63,743 nt of DNA from an uncultured Clostridia bacterium (lineage in GTDB: Bacteria; Bacillota; Clostridia; Christensenellales; UBA1242), in the NCBI GenBank assembly GCA_937992055.1, contig CALKLQ010000053.1, positions 1-63,743 of the forward strand, read 5' to 3'. Below, piece by piece: positions 1-8,446 of the stretch. A program made the position numbers and the translations under genes. Within the stretch, counting starts at the first letter, position 1; every line of letters starts with the position of its first letter. The notes below the pieces were generated by a model. The model was not told where the DNA came from, did no database searches, and saw only the letters and a program-made list of their open reading frames with translations.

Positions 1-431
1 GCGTCCAAAATTTGATTCAAGTCACCTGTCAAGCTCATTCCAAACACAGATAGGCTATCATGGTTTTCTTGATCTGAGAAGAAATTGGCTGTAACAGAGC
101 TGCTTTTCATTGCCTCATAAGCTATATCGCTCCGTATGGAAGCTGCTTTGATATAACGTTTTGCTGTTCTTTTATCGGCTGTCGTTAATTTCAGATTCGC
201 TATTTTCTCATCAGAAAAACAGCGGATCTTATGGGTGACCTCTCCCAGCGGATTTTCAATCGCTCTGTTCCAGAACAGTTCTCCCCACCCAGAATAATAT
301 CCTTTGGATGTTCCAAGTTTATGTGCCGCAGATTGCCTAATCTTACCAGAGGAAATATCCAGGTACCAAACTTTTTTCGTATCATCTGTTTCATCTCGAA
401 AATGTTTTAAAATTAAATTTGAAAGATGAAT
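1..431 (-). pseudogene. Start-less fragment of a foreign gene, cut by window edge
   Basis: An open minus-strand frame runs from the stop codon of the neighbouring gene to the window edge with no ATG, GTG or TTG near its beginning. It reads ...RDETDDTKKVWYLDISSGK, then GTSKGYYSGWGELFWNRAIE, and later FFSDQENHDSLSVFGMSLTG. I do not recognise the family. Base composition is about 42% GC up to roughly position 400, against about 30% to the right, so this is either a remnant of a horizontally acquired gene or an assembly join. A short ATG-initiated frame at 200-394 overlaps it in another register and is probably a shadow. Confidence 0.4.
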
Positions 432-1352
432 TTATATTATTTCCATTTGTATATTTTCGCCACTATTTGCGTCTTGATAGGAAATCCAGTAACCATAATC
501 TTCAGGTTTTCCCGTGTCTAACGGCAACCATTGTGCAATGCCCTCAAGTTCAACAGGTGGCTTTGCCTGATAGAGACCTGGTACTCCATAACATATGTAT
601 TTTAAATCTCCTTCCTCATAAATAAGCCCAACGACATAATACTCGCCTTTTCCTTCATAGTCTACCCTAACCCATTTTGAATTTGGAATTATTTGTTTTA
701 AAAAGTCCTCTTCTGGATAGCTTTCAAAAAGTTCATTAATTTGTTGCTTTACTTCATCAAAGAAGCCAATAGCTTTTTCCTCCTCTTGTACTGTTTGTTG
801 TTCATTAGTGAAAAAAGCTTGGCGATATTTGCATGTACTACAATCTCTTTCACATTGATTCATTTCTTTATCAATTGCAGCTTCAATTTCTGCCTTTTCT
901 TGGTCATCATAATCTATTTCTAGTTCATCTAAAACTGCCTCGGTTTTTTCAATGCTAGGTTTTTCATCAAGCACACATAATGCTGAAGCCAACTTTATTT
1001 CATTTTGCGTTGGAAACTTTCCATCAGTAGAACCATACAAAATAGGTCTAGCATCTCCTCCAACAAAATTAATTAAAGCACAAGTTATGTTTTTTCCCTC
1101 CTCAAGTTTTTCAATGGAAGATTCATCTTCTATTACAAAGGTATATAACTTGCTATCTTTTTTTGTTAAACCAGCTTTTAAAACCTGACCATTTTTTAAA
1201 ATCCCCAAAGATAAAATGCCATTTGGCTCCTGTTTAAAATTATAAAGTCTAACCTGACCTTCTAAACTATCTTTAAACCTTTCTATATTGACAACTGCTT
1301 TAAGTGCAGTATCATCTAAAGCGGATAGCACAAGAGTTTTTTTAAAGTACAT
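432..1352 (-). CDS. Hypothetical protein with a CX3CX2C cluster
   Basis: 306 residues from the chosen ATG at 1352, which follows GAGGTG at a suitable distance; an in-frame ATG at 1385 is possible but has no such site. I do not recognise the family. The N-terminal half looks like a mixed alpha/beta domain of about 120 residues (MYFKKTLVLSALDD..., then ILSLGILKNGQVLKAGL). An acidic linker follows, then a cysteine cluster CERDCSTCKYRQAF near residue 170, and a C-terminal domain rich in aromatic residues (WVRVDYEGKGEYYVVGLIYE). No signal peptide or membrane segment is visible, so it is probably cytoplasmic. The cysteines could bind metal or an Fe-S cluster, which is inference. It is separated from rsmA by 123 bp and probably has its own promoter. 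Confidence 0.75.
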   Translation of the reverse strand: MYFKKTLVLSALDDTALKAVVNIERFKDSLEGQVRLYNFKQEPNGILSLGILKNGQVLKAGLTKKDSKLYTFVIEDESSIEKLEEGKNITCALINFVGGDARPILYGSTDGKFPTQNEIKLASALCVLDEKPSIEKTEAVLDELEIDYDDQEKAEIEAAIDKEMNQCERDCSTCKYRQAFFTNEQQTVQEEEKAIGFFDEVKQQINELFESYPEEDFLKQIIPNSKWVRVDYEGKGEYYVVGLIYEEGDLKYICYGVPGLYQAKPPVELEGIAQWLPLDTGKPEDYGYWISYQDANSGENIQMEII

Positions 1353-1475
1353 TAAACACCTCATTAAATATTCTATTAAAAACAAAAATATTTAATTTAA
1401 AATATAATTGTTTTTTAATATCTTTGCGCTATTATTATATTAAAAAAAAGGTTTTATTGTGAATACTATAATAAA

Positions 1476-2267
1476 TTATTTTCGGAGGTTTTGTCGAAAA
1501 ACTTCAAATAGCTTTTTAAAATTGTCAACATCCAATTCTTCCGCTCTAATTGAAACATTATAATCATTACTCTTTAAAATTTCTTCAATTTGAGTTTTAG
1601 TTAAGCCATAATTTGAGGAGATATTATTAGCTAAAGTTTTTCTTCGCATAGAAAAACAACTTCTAACAAACTTAGAATATTCAAAATCAAACTTTTGTTT
1701 GATTATCAAACTGATAATTGCAGAATCTACTTTAGGAGAAGGCGTGAAAAGTTTTTTTGAAACAATCCTTTTTATTTTGCATTCACAAAAACTTTGGCAA
1801 ATTACACTGAGAACCCCATAGTTTTTGGTTTTATATTTTGCAACAATCTTCTCTGCCACCTCTTTTTGAACCATCAAGCATAATGACTTGGCATTAGATT
1901 TTTCTAAAAAATAAAATATTATTGGCGTTGTTATATAATAAGGAATGTTTGCAACCACTTTATAATCACCACTAATTTGGCTCTCTAATTTTGTAATATC
2001 ATAACTTAATATATCCTCAAAAAACAAAACAACATTACTATTTTTAAATTTTTTCTCAAGAAAATCTTTTAATTCTAAATCAATTTCAAATCCATAAACT
2101 CTTTTTGCTTTGTTTGAAAGTTGTTCCGTCAAGGCTCCCTGCCCCATTCCAATTTCTACAACACAATCTTGACTATCCACACCGGCATCACGAACAATGG
2201 CAGATAACAAATTTGTATCTGTCAAAAAATTCTGACCAAATTTTTTTTTAAAGTTGTGATTTTCCAT
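1476..2267 (-). CDS. rsmA: 16S rRNA adenine-N6,N6-dimethyltransferase RsmA (KsgA)
   Basis: Uses S-adenosylmethionine to dimethylate the two adjacent adenosines in the helix-45 loop of 16S rRNA, a late 30S maturation step. The 263 residues are typical of the family. Visible motifs are KKFGQNFLTD at residues 7-16, the SAM-binding motif VEIGMGQGALTEQL at about residue 38, and the catalytic motif NIPYYITTPIIF at about residue 105. The start ATG overlaps the tatD stop by one base (TAATG), so the two are translationally coupled. The tatD-rsmA pairing is common in Firmicutes. Confidence 0.97.
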   Translation of the reverse strand: MENHNFKKKFGQNFLTDTNLLSAIVRDAGVDSQDCVVEIGMGQGALTEQLSNKAKRVYGFEIDLELKDFLEKKFKNSNVVLFFEDILSYDITKLESQISGDYKVVANIPYYITTPIIFYFLEKSNAKSLCLMVQKEVAEKIVAKYKTKNYGVLSVICQSFCECKIKRIVSKKLFTPSPKVDSAIISLIIKQKFDFEYSKFVRSCFSMRRKTLANNISSNYGLTKTQIEEILKSNDYNVSIRAEELDVDNFKKLFEVFRQNLRK

Positions 2268-3028
2268 TATATTTTAAAAACTCTTTTATTATTTTCTTCT
2301 ACTATTTTACAAAGCTGATTAAACTCAATATCCAATACTTGAGCAGCCTTTTTATACACAAGTTCAACATTTTTAGGAGTGTTAACTCTTCCTCTATATG
2401 GCTCAGGTGTTAGATATGGACAATCTGTTTCGAAAATAAAACCATCTTTAGGAAGTTTTGGCAATAATTCCAAAAGGTTCTTGGCATTTTTAAATGTTAA
2501 AGCACCACCTATAGAAATAATAAATCCCATTTCATATAAAACTTTAAAAGTTTCATAGCTTCCATTAAAACAATGTATGAGCCCACCTAAACTTAAATTG
2601 TTTTTATTTCTACTTAAAATATCCAAAGTATCTTGTGTGGCCTCACGCATGTGAACTACAATAGGCAACTTAATATTATTTGCAAGTAAAATTTGGCGTT
2701 CAAAAATTTGTTTTTGGATTAGACGAGGTGAATAGTCATAGTGATAATCAAGGCCAATTTCCCCTATTGCAACAACCTTTTTATTTTCACAAAGTTGGCG
2801 AAAATTTTTTTCCATTTCTTCATCATAGAGTTTACTATCATGTGGATGCATGCCCACATTAGCATAAACCACATCAAACTTATTAGCTAATTCAACAGCC
2901 TTAATAGAACTTGGCAAATCGTAGGAACTGCAAATTATTTTGCCAACCGCCGCCTGTTTTGCCTCCTCAATTACATCTTCCACATTTAAAAATACTTCAT
3001 CATTCAAATGAGCATGAGAATCTATCAT
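2267..3028 (-). CDS. tatD: TatD-family metal-dependent deoxyribonuclease
   Basis: TatD/YabD-type TIM-barrel metal-dependent hydrolase with 3'-5' exonuclease activity in characterised members. Metal ligands are seen in MIDSHAHLND (HxH), GEIGLDYHYDY (Glu), VVHMREA, LIHCFNG and ETDCPYLTP (Asp), all in the expected order. The protein is 253 residues from the ATG at 3028; an adjacent ATG lies at 3031 and a longer frame begins at 3052, but family members normally begin with M-I-D-S/T-H-x-H. The C-terminal motif PEPYRGRVNTP is typical. It is the first gene of a leftward pair with rsmA and is divergent from spmA, so 3029-3089 must hold promoters for both directions. Confidence 0.95.
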   Translation of the reverse strand: MIDSHAHLNDEVFLNVEDVIEEAKQAAVGKIICSSYDLPSSIKAVELANKFDVVYANVGMHPHDSKLYDEEMEKNFRQLCENKKVVAIGEIGLDYHYDYSPRLIQKQIFERQILLANNIKLPIVVHMREATQDTLDILSRNKNNLSLGGLIHCFNGSYETFKVLYEMGFIISIGGALTFKNAKNLLELLPKLPKDGFIFETDCPYLTPEPYRGRVNTPKNVELVYKKAAQVLDIEFNQLCKIVEENNKRVFKI

Positions 3029-3089
3029 CATAATGAAAATAGTATACGACAAATTTAAGTGAAATACAAATATAAATTATCACATATAC

Positions 3090-3659
3090 ATGATTATGAA
3101 CAAAATTTGGCTTTATATAATGTTGCTTTCCTCGCTAGTCATCATTTACACCAACCCTAATGAGGCTCTGCCTTCCATGATACAAGCATCTACAGACTGC
3201 GTTAAGCTTTGTTTTGAGCTCTGTGCAGTTTATGCAATATGGCTTGGTCTACTAGAAATTTTAGAACAATCTGGGTTAAGTGCACGGCTGGCAAAACTTC
3301 TTTCACCTATTGTGAAAAAGCTTTTTAAAACTGATGATGAAGAGGCAATAAAACTAATTTCAATCTCTCTTTCTGCCAACTTTTTGGGGCTAGGTAATGC
3401 TGCCACACCATATGGCATTAAAGCTATGGAACGTTTGGACAATAAGACTGGCAAGATAAGCTACCCTATGATTATGCTTATGGTTCTAAGTTCCTGCTCA
3501 ATTCAATTTCTTCCAACAACAATAATGGGACTCAGGGCAAGTGCCGGAAGCGCCAATTCGTCAGACATAATTCTTCCCACCCTTCTCTCATCAATAATAG
3601 CAACATCAAGTGGTGTTTTATTAACCTACTTTATAGGAAAAAGGAGGGCAAAAAAATAG
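3090..3659 (+). CDS. spmA: Spore maturation protein A
   Basis: SpmA is an integral membrane protein of the nucleoside-recognition (Gate) domain family, needed with SpmB for full dehydration of the spore core in Bacillus. The protein is 189 residues with about five hydrophobic segments. The family-like stretch AVYAIWLGLLEILEQSGLS (residues about 47-65) and NFLGLGNAATPYGIKAMERL (about 99-118) are clear. ATGs at 3090 and 3096 are both possible and neither has a good ribosome-binding site. The stop overlaps the likely spmB start. Its presence implies an endospore-forming lineage, although Spm-like proteins also occur in some non-sporulating relatives. Confidence 0.93.
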   Translation: MIMNKIWLYIMLLSSLVIIYTNPNEALPSMIQASTDCVKLCFELCAVYAIWLGLLEILEQSGLSARLAKLLSPIVKKLFKTDDEEAIKLISISLSANFLGLGNAATPYGIKAMERLDNKTGKISYPMIMLMVLSSCSIQFLPTTIMGLRASAGSANSSDIILPTLLSSIIATSSGVLLTYFIGKRRAKK

Positions 3660-4168
3660 ATATAAGCGTTTATTTGATTCCTATTTTAATTGTGCTTTTG
3701 CTCATATATTCAGGCTTTAAAAGGGTACCAGTCTATAATGCATTTGTAAAAGGAGCAAAAGGAGCATTCCCACTTGTTTTTGATATTTTCCCCTACCTTG
3801 TTGCCATTATGCTTGCAGTTTCCATTTTTAGAGTTAGTGGGCTAAGTGCACTATGCACAAAATTAGTTGCCCCAATTTTTTCATGTTTGGGTATTCCAAA
3901 AGAAATTAGCGAATTAGTGCTTTTAAGACCTTTCACTGGAAGTGGAAGCATTGCATTATTGAATGATATCTTTTTAAAGTATGGTGCAGATAGTTATGTG
4001 GCAAGATGCGCATGCTGTATATTGGGAAGTAGCGAAACCGTTTTTTATGTATCTACAGTTTACTTTTCCAAAACTAGCGTGAAAAAACTATCTTATGCCC
4101 TTCCAGTGGCACTCTTTGCCAGTTTAGTCAGTTCTATCGTTTCATGTCTACTTTGCAAAATAATGTAA
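3656..4168 (+). CDS. spmB: Spore maturation protein B (probable ATA start)
   Basis: Partner of SpmA, a Gate-domain membrane protein involved in spore core dehydration. Landmarks are YLIPILIV at the N-terminus, GFKRVPVYNAFVKGAKGAF, IFPYLVAIMLAVSIFRVSG and the conserved LLRPFTGSGSIALLNDI. No ATG, GTG or TTG lies at the expected N-terminus. The first standard start is a TTG at 3674, which has no ribosome-binding site and cuts the protein short. The codon ATA at 3656 sits 8 bases after GGAGG (3643-3647) and overlaps the spmA stop as ATAG, giving 170 residues whose N-terminus fits my recollection of Bacillus SpmB. I therefore prefer 3656 and give 3674 as the conservative alternative. Confidence 0.88.
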   Translation: MDISVYLIPILIVLLLIYSGFKRVPVYNAFVKGAKGAFPLVFDIFPYLVAIMLAVSIFRVSGLSALCTKLVAPIFSCLGIPKEISELVLLRPFTGSGSIALLNDIFLKYGADSYVARCACCILGSSETVFYVSTVYFSKTSVKKLSYALPVALFASLVSSIVSCLLCKIM

Positions 4169-4217
4169 ATCTAAAAATATATTTGCGAACAATATCAATT
4201 TGTGGTAAAATTCGTTT

Positions 4218-5156
4218 GTGGAAGATTTTAGTTTTAATTTTAAAAAGACAGGGCTGTTTAATGAACTTCAAACCCAGATAATAAACGGCAATCTTTCCCA
4301 TGCAACATTAATTTCATCTCCAGATGAAATGTCACTTACCTGCTTTACAATTTTACTTGCGAACACCCTTGTTTGCAACCAGGTTTGTGGAAATTGCGAA
4401 CATTGCATAAAGGTAAAATCACACACCCATCCCGACATATTAGTTTATCCAAAAGGAAAAAGCTTTTTAGTCAGTGATGCTCTAGATATTGTGGAAAATG
4501 CCTATAAAAAGCCAATTTTATCTAACATAAAAGTTATTATAATAAATGGTGTTGACCAATCTATAGCAGGTCAAAACAAAATTTTAAAAATCTTGGAAGA
4601 GCCCCCAAAAAATGTTTTTTTCATTTTAAATACAACCAACACTAAAACCGTACTTGACACAATTATGTCTAGGGTCCAGTCCTATTCCCTTGCTCCCTTT
4701 AGTCAAAATGAATTATCTGAAATTTTGACCCTTCATAAAATTGAAGCTAGCAAAAAGGTTATCGCATTTAGTGAAGGCTTTTTAGGTAAGGCAATTTCAC
4801 TTTGCCAAAACCCAAAGTTTGATGAAATTTTTGATTTTGTTTACAAAATTTTTACCCAACTTAAAAACAGTAAAGACATTGTAAATTATTCCAAACAACT
4901 AGCAGACAAGGAAAATTTTGCGCTTGAATTAGAACTTTTATTTTTTTTCTATAGACAGGCTTTATACTTTTTAAACAATCAAAAAACAAGTCTAGATATA
5001 GATTTTGCCAGTTTAAATTTAAACAATAAAATGATATCACAAATTTTAAAGCGCCTTTGCCAAGCTGAAAAAGCGCTTTATGCCAATGTAAATCTAAATT
5101 TGATATGTGACAATCTTTTGCTTCATATCTTGGAGGAAAAATATTTATGGAAATAA
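4218..5156 (+). CDS. holB: DNA polymerase III delta' subunit
   Basis: Clamp-loader subunit that helps load the beta clamp during replication. The protein is 312 residues from a GTG at 4218, which has only a weak upstream site. It shows the AAA+ fold of delta': a zinc-binding cluster CNQVCGNCEHC at about residues 53-63, HTHPDI, the strand IKVIIINGVDQ (Walker-B position) and the SRC-like motif ILEEPPKN...IMSRVQ. The Walker A P-loop is absent, as usual for delta'. It overlaps ricT by 10 bases. The holB-ricT-trmN6-rsmI order matches the Bacillus chromosome closely. Confidence 0.92.
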   Translation: MEDFSFNFKKTGLFNELQTQIINGNLSHATLISSPDEMSLTCFTILLANTLVCNQVCGNCEHCIKVKSHTHPDILVYPKGKSFLVSDALDIVENAYKKPILSNIKVIIINGVDQSIAGQNKILKILEEPPKNVFFILNTTNTKTVLDTIMSRVQSYSLAPFSQNELSEILTLHKIEASKKVIAFSEGFLGKAISLCQNPKFDEIFDFVYKIFTQLKNSKDIVNYSKQLADKENFALELELLFFFYRQALYFLNNQKTSLDIDFASLNLNNKMISQILKRLCQAEKALYANVNLNLICDNLLLHILEEKYLWK

Positions 5157-5977
5157 AAAAAACAAAGGTGCTTTTAGACCGTGCTAATAAGTGGTTTGAG
5201 GCACAAATTAAAGATAATATAAAGCTTTGTGTTGGTGACCGCGTGGTTGTTGACACACAAAAATGTGAAGAGGCTGGAAGTGTTATTTGCACTCCCTATA
5301 CTGACGAACTTAAAAAAGATGAGCCTATTATGTTGGTTCTTAGAAAGCTTACAAAAGAAGATGAATTGAAAATTAAAAACAATTTAGAAAAAGAGTCAAA
5401 AATAAAAAAAGAAACAAAAAATCTAATCAAAAAACACAATTTAGATATGAAGATTGTTTCGGTTCAGCTGGCATTAGACTCTTCTAAAATTATAATCTCT
5501 TTCACTTCTGAAGATCGTGTTGATTTTAGAGATTTAGTAAAAGACCTTGCAAACATCTATAAGACCAGAATTGAGCTGCGTCAAATTGGAGCAAGGGATG
5601 AGGTGAAAATTGTTGGTGCCATAGGTCCATGTGGCAGGATTTGTTGTTGCAATGGATATTTTAATGAGTTTTGCCACGTATCTATTAAAATGGCAAAAGT
5701 TCAAGGTCTTTCTCTTAACCCCACAAATATAAGTGGAATGTGTGGAAGATTAATGTGCTGTTTGGCATATGAAAATGAATATTATAGCGAATGTAGTAAA
5801 AAAATGCCAAAAATAAACAGTATTGTTGAAACACCTGATGGAAAAGGTCAAGCAGTGTTTTTAAATTTTTTAAAACAAACGGTTGATGTGAAATTTGAAG
5901 ACGAAATCAAAACCTATCCTCTTGACAAACTTAGGTTTAATAAAACACAAGGAAATTCTAATGAGGACATGCAATGA
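5147..5977 (+). CDS. ricT: PSP1-domain protein RicT (YaaT)
   Basis: In Bacillus, RicT/YaaT forms the Y-complex with RicA and RicF, which carries Fe-S clusters and controls RNase Y, biofilm formation and sporulation entry. This protein has 276 residues and the PSP1 core with its cysteine clusters GPCGRICCCNGYFNEFC (about residues 160-176) and GMCGRLMCCLAYENEYYSEC (about 194-213), the expected Fe-S ligands. An Asp/Arg-rich central part (EDRVDFRDLVKDLANIYKTR) is typical. The start follows a GGAGG inside the end of holB, and the stop overlaps trmN6 by 4 bases. ricA and ricF are not in the window. Confidence 0.93.
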   Translation: MEIKKTKVLLDRANKWFEAQIKDNIKLCVGDRVVVDTQKCEEAGSVICTPYTDELKKDEPIMLVLRKLTKEDELKIKNNLEKESKIKKETKNLIKKHNLDMKIVSVQLALDSSKIIISFTSEDRVDFRDLVKDLANIYKTRIELRQIGARDEVKIVGAIGPCGRICCCNGYFNEFCHVSIKMAKVQGLSLNPTNISGMCGRLMCCLAYENEYYSECSKKMPKINSIVETPDGKGQAVFLNFLKQTVDVKFEDEIKTYPLDKLRFNKTQGNSNEDMQ

Positions 5978-6687
5978 TAGAGCAAATTGAAGACTTACAA
6001 TTTGAAAACTTAAAAATAGTCCAAACAAAATGCGGATATCGATTTACCAGCGATTCTGTTATTTTAGCCAATTTTGTAAAAGCAAAATCAGACGCAAATG
6101 TCATTGAATTTTGTAGTGGTTGTGGAGTGATTTCCACTCTGGTTTTAAAAAAACTAAATTTAAAACAAATTTTTGGGATTGAACTTCAACCCTCTCTATT
6201 TGCTCTGGCTCAGAAAAGTATAAAATTAAACAATCTTGAAAATAAGATAACTTTTATAAATGACAAAATTCAAAATTATTTAAAATATTTTAAACATGAA
6301 CAATTTGATGTTGTTGTTTGCAATCCTCCCTACTATAAAGTTGGAAGTGGTGCTCAAAATGAAAACCAAGAAATTAATATAGCAAAAAATGAGATACACT
6401 TGACTTTGGATGAATTTTTACAAATTTCCTCTACTGCCTTGAAATTTGGAGGAAATTTATATTTTTGTCATAACGCTAATAGACTATTTGAAATCTTTAT
6501 AAATTTAAAAAAGTTTGGTTTAACCCCAAAAGAAATGTTTTTTAGTCAGGGAGGAGAATTTGCCAACCCTACTACGGTTTTTATACGTGCTCAAAAGGGA
6601 GCAAGGTCAGGAATCAAGATATTTCCTAACTTAATTACTAATAAAGATGGAAATTACATTGCAACAATTAAAAAACTTTTTAATTAG
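5974..6687 (+). CDS. trmN6: tRNA1(Val) A37 N6-methyltransferase-like (TrmN6/YabB)
   Basis: Class I SAM-dependent methyltransferase of the TrmN6/YabB family, 237 residues. Visible are the SAM-binding stretch VIEFCSGCGVISTLVL (about residues 44-59), the acidic residue in GIELQPS at the end of strand 2, and the N6-adenine signature NPPYYK at about residue 118. The N-terminal YRFTSDSVILANF is typical of TrmN6. The family methylates A37 of tRNA1(Val) in Escherichia coli; the exact tRNA target here is inferred. Translationally coupled to ricT by a 4-base overlap. Confidence 0.88.
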   Translation: MIEQIEDLQFENLKIVQTKCGYRFTSDSVILANFVKAKSDANVIEFCSGCGVISTLVLKKLNLKQIFGIELQPSLFALAQKSIKLNNLENKITFINDKIQNYLKYFKHEQFDVVVCNPPYYKVGSGAQNENQEINIAKNEIHLTLDEFLQISSTALKFGGNLYFCHNANRLFEIFINLKKFGLTPKEMFFSQGGEFANPTTVFIRAQKGARSGIKIFPNLITNKDGNYIATIKKLFN

Positions 6688-6697
6688 GAGAAAATTC

Positions 6698-7495
6698 ATG
6701 CTATATGTAGTACCTACCCCAATAGGCAATTTAAAAGATATGTCACAAAGGGCTTTAGAGGTGTTAAATTCAGTTGATATAATTTTGTGTGAAGACACCC
6801 GAAAAACATTAATTTTACTTAATAATTTTAATATTTCTAAACCTTTAGTTTCTTATCACAAGTTTAATGAAAAAAAGTCTTGCGAGAAAATTATAAAGCT
6901 TTTAAAAGATGATAAAAACATTGCTCTTGTAAGTGATTGTGGTACCCCACTTATCAGCGACCCAGGTCAAATTTTAATTGAGGAATTAAACAAAAATAAT
7001 CTTCCCTACACGGTTTTGCCAGGTCCATGCGCCTTTGTTACCGCACTTGTTTTAAGTGGATTTGACAGCACAAAATTTTCCTTCTTTGGGTTCCTACCAG
7101 AAAAACAAAAGTCTAGAACCACACTTCTGAATTCTATTAAAAACCTAGAAACCACACTTATTTTTCACATTTCTGTACATTCTTTACAGAATGATTTAAA
7201 GACGTTTTATGATACATTTGGGAAAAGAAAGGCGTGTTTAGTTAGAGAAATCTCAAAAATATATGAAGAAAAAATTTATTTTAATTTGGGCGAAGATTTT
7301 GAGTTCACTCAAAAAGGTGAATTCATTATTATTATTGAAGGCTCAAACAATATAGAAAAAATGTTATCGCCAAGAGAAAATTATGAACTGTTAATATCTC
7401 AAGGAATGAAAAAAAATCAAGCTATAAGAAAAACTGCAAAAGAATATAATTTGGATAGTAATGATTTTTATAAACAAATTAATAATATTAAATAA
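6698..7495 (+). CDS. rsmI: 16S rRNA C1402 ribose 2'-O-methyltransferase RsmI
   Basis: Tetrapyrrole-methylase-fold enzyme that methylates the ribose of C1402 in 16S rRNA at the P site. The chosen ATG at 6698 follows AGGAG at 6686-6690; a longer frame from 6647 lies inside trmN6 and is unlikely. The protein is 265 residues. Family motifs are MLYVVPTPIGNLKDM at the N-terminus, ILCEDTRKT, SYHKFNE, ALVSDCGTPLISDPG and the proline-glycine loop LPGPCAFVTAL. It is the last gene of the rightward cluster starting at spmA. Confidence 0.96.
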   Translation: MLYVVPTPIGNLKDMSQRALEVLNSVDIILCEDTRKTLILLNNFNISKPLVSYHKFNEKKSCEKIIKLLKDDKNIALVSDCGTPLISDPGQILIEELNKNNLPYTVLPGPCAFVTALVLSGFDSTKFSFFGFLPEKQKSRTTLLNSIKNLETTLIFHISVHSLQNDLKTFYDTFGKRKACLVREISKIYEEKIYFNLGEDFEFTQKGEFIIIIEGSNNIEKMLSPRENYELLISQGMKKNQAIRKTAKEYNLDSNDFYKQINNIK

Positions 7496-7607
7496 TATAT
7501 TTTATTAATTTAAGAAATTATATTTTAAAAATATCTATTACATTTATTTTTCACTTTAATTTAACTTCACAATTTTGCAATAAATTTTACTCTTGCAATT
7601 AAGCATA

Positions 7608-8252
7608 TTAATCACTTAGCTCGGCTTCTTTTTTTAAATTAATTTTTAAATCTACATCCTCTAATTCATATATATTATATCCCAAATTTTCAAATGTGGC
7701 TTTGTCACAAAATTGCATTGTGTTTGTATAGCAGGTCTCCTCTTTAAATCGTTCATACTTTGTATCTTCTACACAAGACTTTCCGCCCTTCCAGCTCTTC
7801 CCCATTCTATCCATTGCTTCACACAATGCCTTTGCCTCTTTCTCACTACTCACATGAATTACTAACAACTTTCTTGTATTGAAAAAATCCTCACAAAGCT
7901 TATTCGCCTGCTCTTTATTTCTTACATGAATTGCTAGTTCTTCTTTACTATTCCAAAATTCTTTTAAGGTTATTATTTTATAAATTTCTAAATTTACTTC
8001 ATCAAATTCGTATACTCTAATGTTATCTTCAAGATAGCTTTTTTCTATTTCTCCATACTTTCCTTTATTATCATAACAAGTATCTTCTTTATACTCATTA
8101 TAGTCTGTATTCAAATATGAAGCACCATTACTCCACTTTTTACCTAATTTATAAAATGCTTTACAAAGTTTATTTGCCTCCTCTTCATTTCTTACATGTA
8201 TCGCTAGTTCTTTTTCGCTATCCCAAAATTGTTGTAATGTTATTTTCTTCAT
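7608..8252 (-). CDS. Small acidic protein with internal repeats
   Basis: 214 residues made of about two and a half copies of one motif. Copy 1 begins ITLQQFWDSEKELAIHVRNE, copy 2 ITLKEFWNSKEELAIHVRNK and breaks off after KLCEDFFNTRK, and copy 3 starts at LLVIHVSSEKEAKALCEAMD. The first and third units carry (M/L)GK(S/K)W followed downstream by ETCY or DTCY. Similar short units (IH...EEA...LC..L...G..W..G.S) are, as I recall, common in phage and mobile-element proteins of Firmicutes with no defined function, and I assign none. No signal peptide or membrane segment. Flanking genes are housekeeping, so it stands alone with its own promoter. Confidence 0.7.
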   Translation of the reverse strand: MKKITLQQFWDSEKELAIHVRNEEEANKLCKAFYKLGKKWSNGASYLNTDYNEYKEDTCYDNKGKYGEIEKSYLEDNIRVYEFDEVNLEIYKIITLKEFWNSKEELAIHVRNKEQANKLCEDFFNTRKLLVIHVSSEKEAKALCEAMDRMGKSWKGGKSCVEDTKYERFKEETCYTNTMQFCDKATFENLGYNIYELEDVDLKINLKKEAELSD

Positions 8253-8273
8253 TTAATTTCTATCCTTAATTAA

Positions 8274-8302
8274 GGTATATTATAGAACCGTTTATCTGTC
8301 AA
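8274..8302 (-). promoter_or_regulatory. Likely sigma-A promoter of the repeat protein gene
   Basis: On the minus strand, a perfect -35 TTGACA (8297-8302) is followed after 17 bases by TATACC (8274-8279). A TATAAT overlaps at shorter spacing. The gene starts at 8252 after AAGGATAG. Confidence 0.5.
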
Positions 8303-8398
8303 TAAGTCAAACTTTTTTTATAACTATAATAATGCAATACTTCAATTTTAACATGATTTAACTCTTATAAGAGCTTGGTATAGTAGATTAAATTTAAC

Positions 8399-8430
8399 AA
8401 AAAAGAAGTAAAGTTTAATAACTTCACTTC
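8399..8430 (-). terminator. Rho-independent terminator of groS-groL
   Basis: An 11-bp stem with one mismatch (GAAGTAAAGTT / AACTTCACTTC, 8405-8430) is followed on the minus strand by six T residues (8404-8399), 17 bases after the groL stop. Confidence 0.8.
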
Positions 8431-8446
8431 TATCTTTTATTAATAT

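Noticed and set aside
200..394. A 64-codon minus-strand ATG frame at the left edge
   Set aside because: It overlaps the longer start-less frame and its protein (MKQMIRKKFGTW...) shows no coherent pattern.
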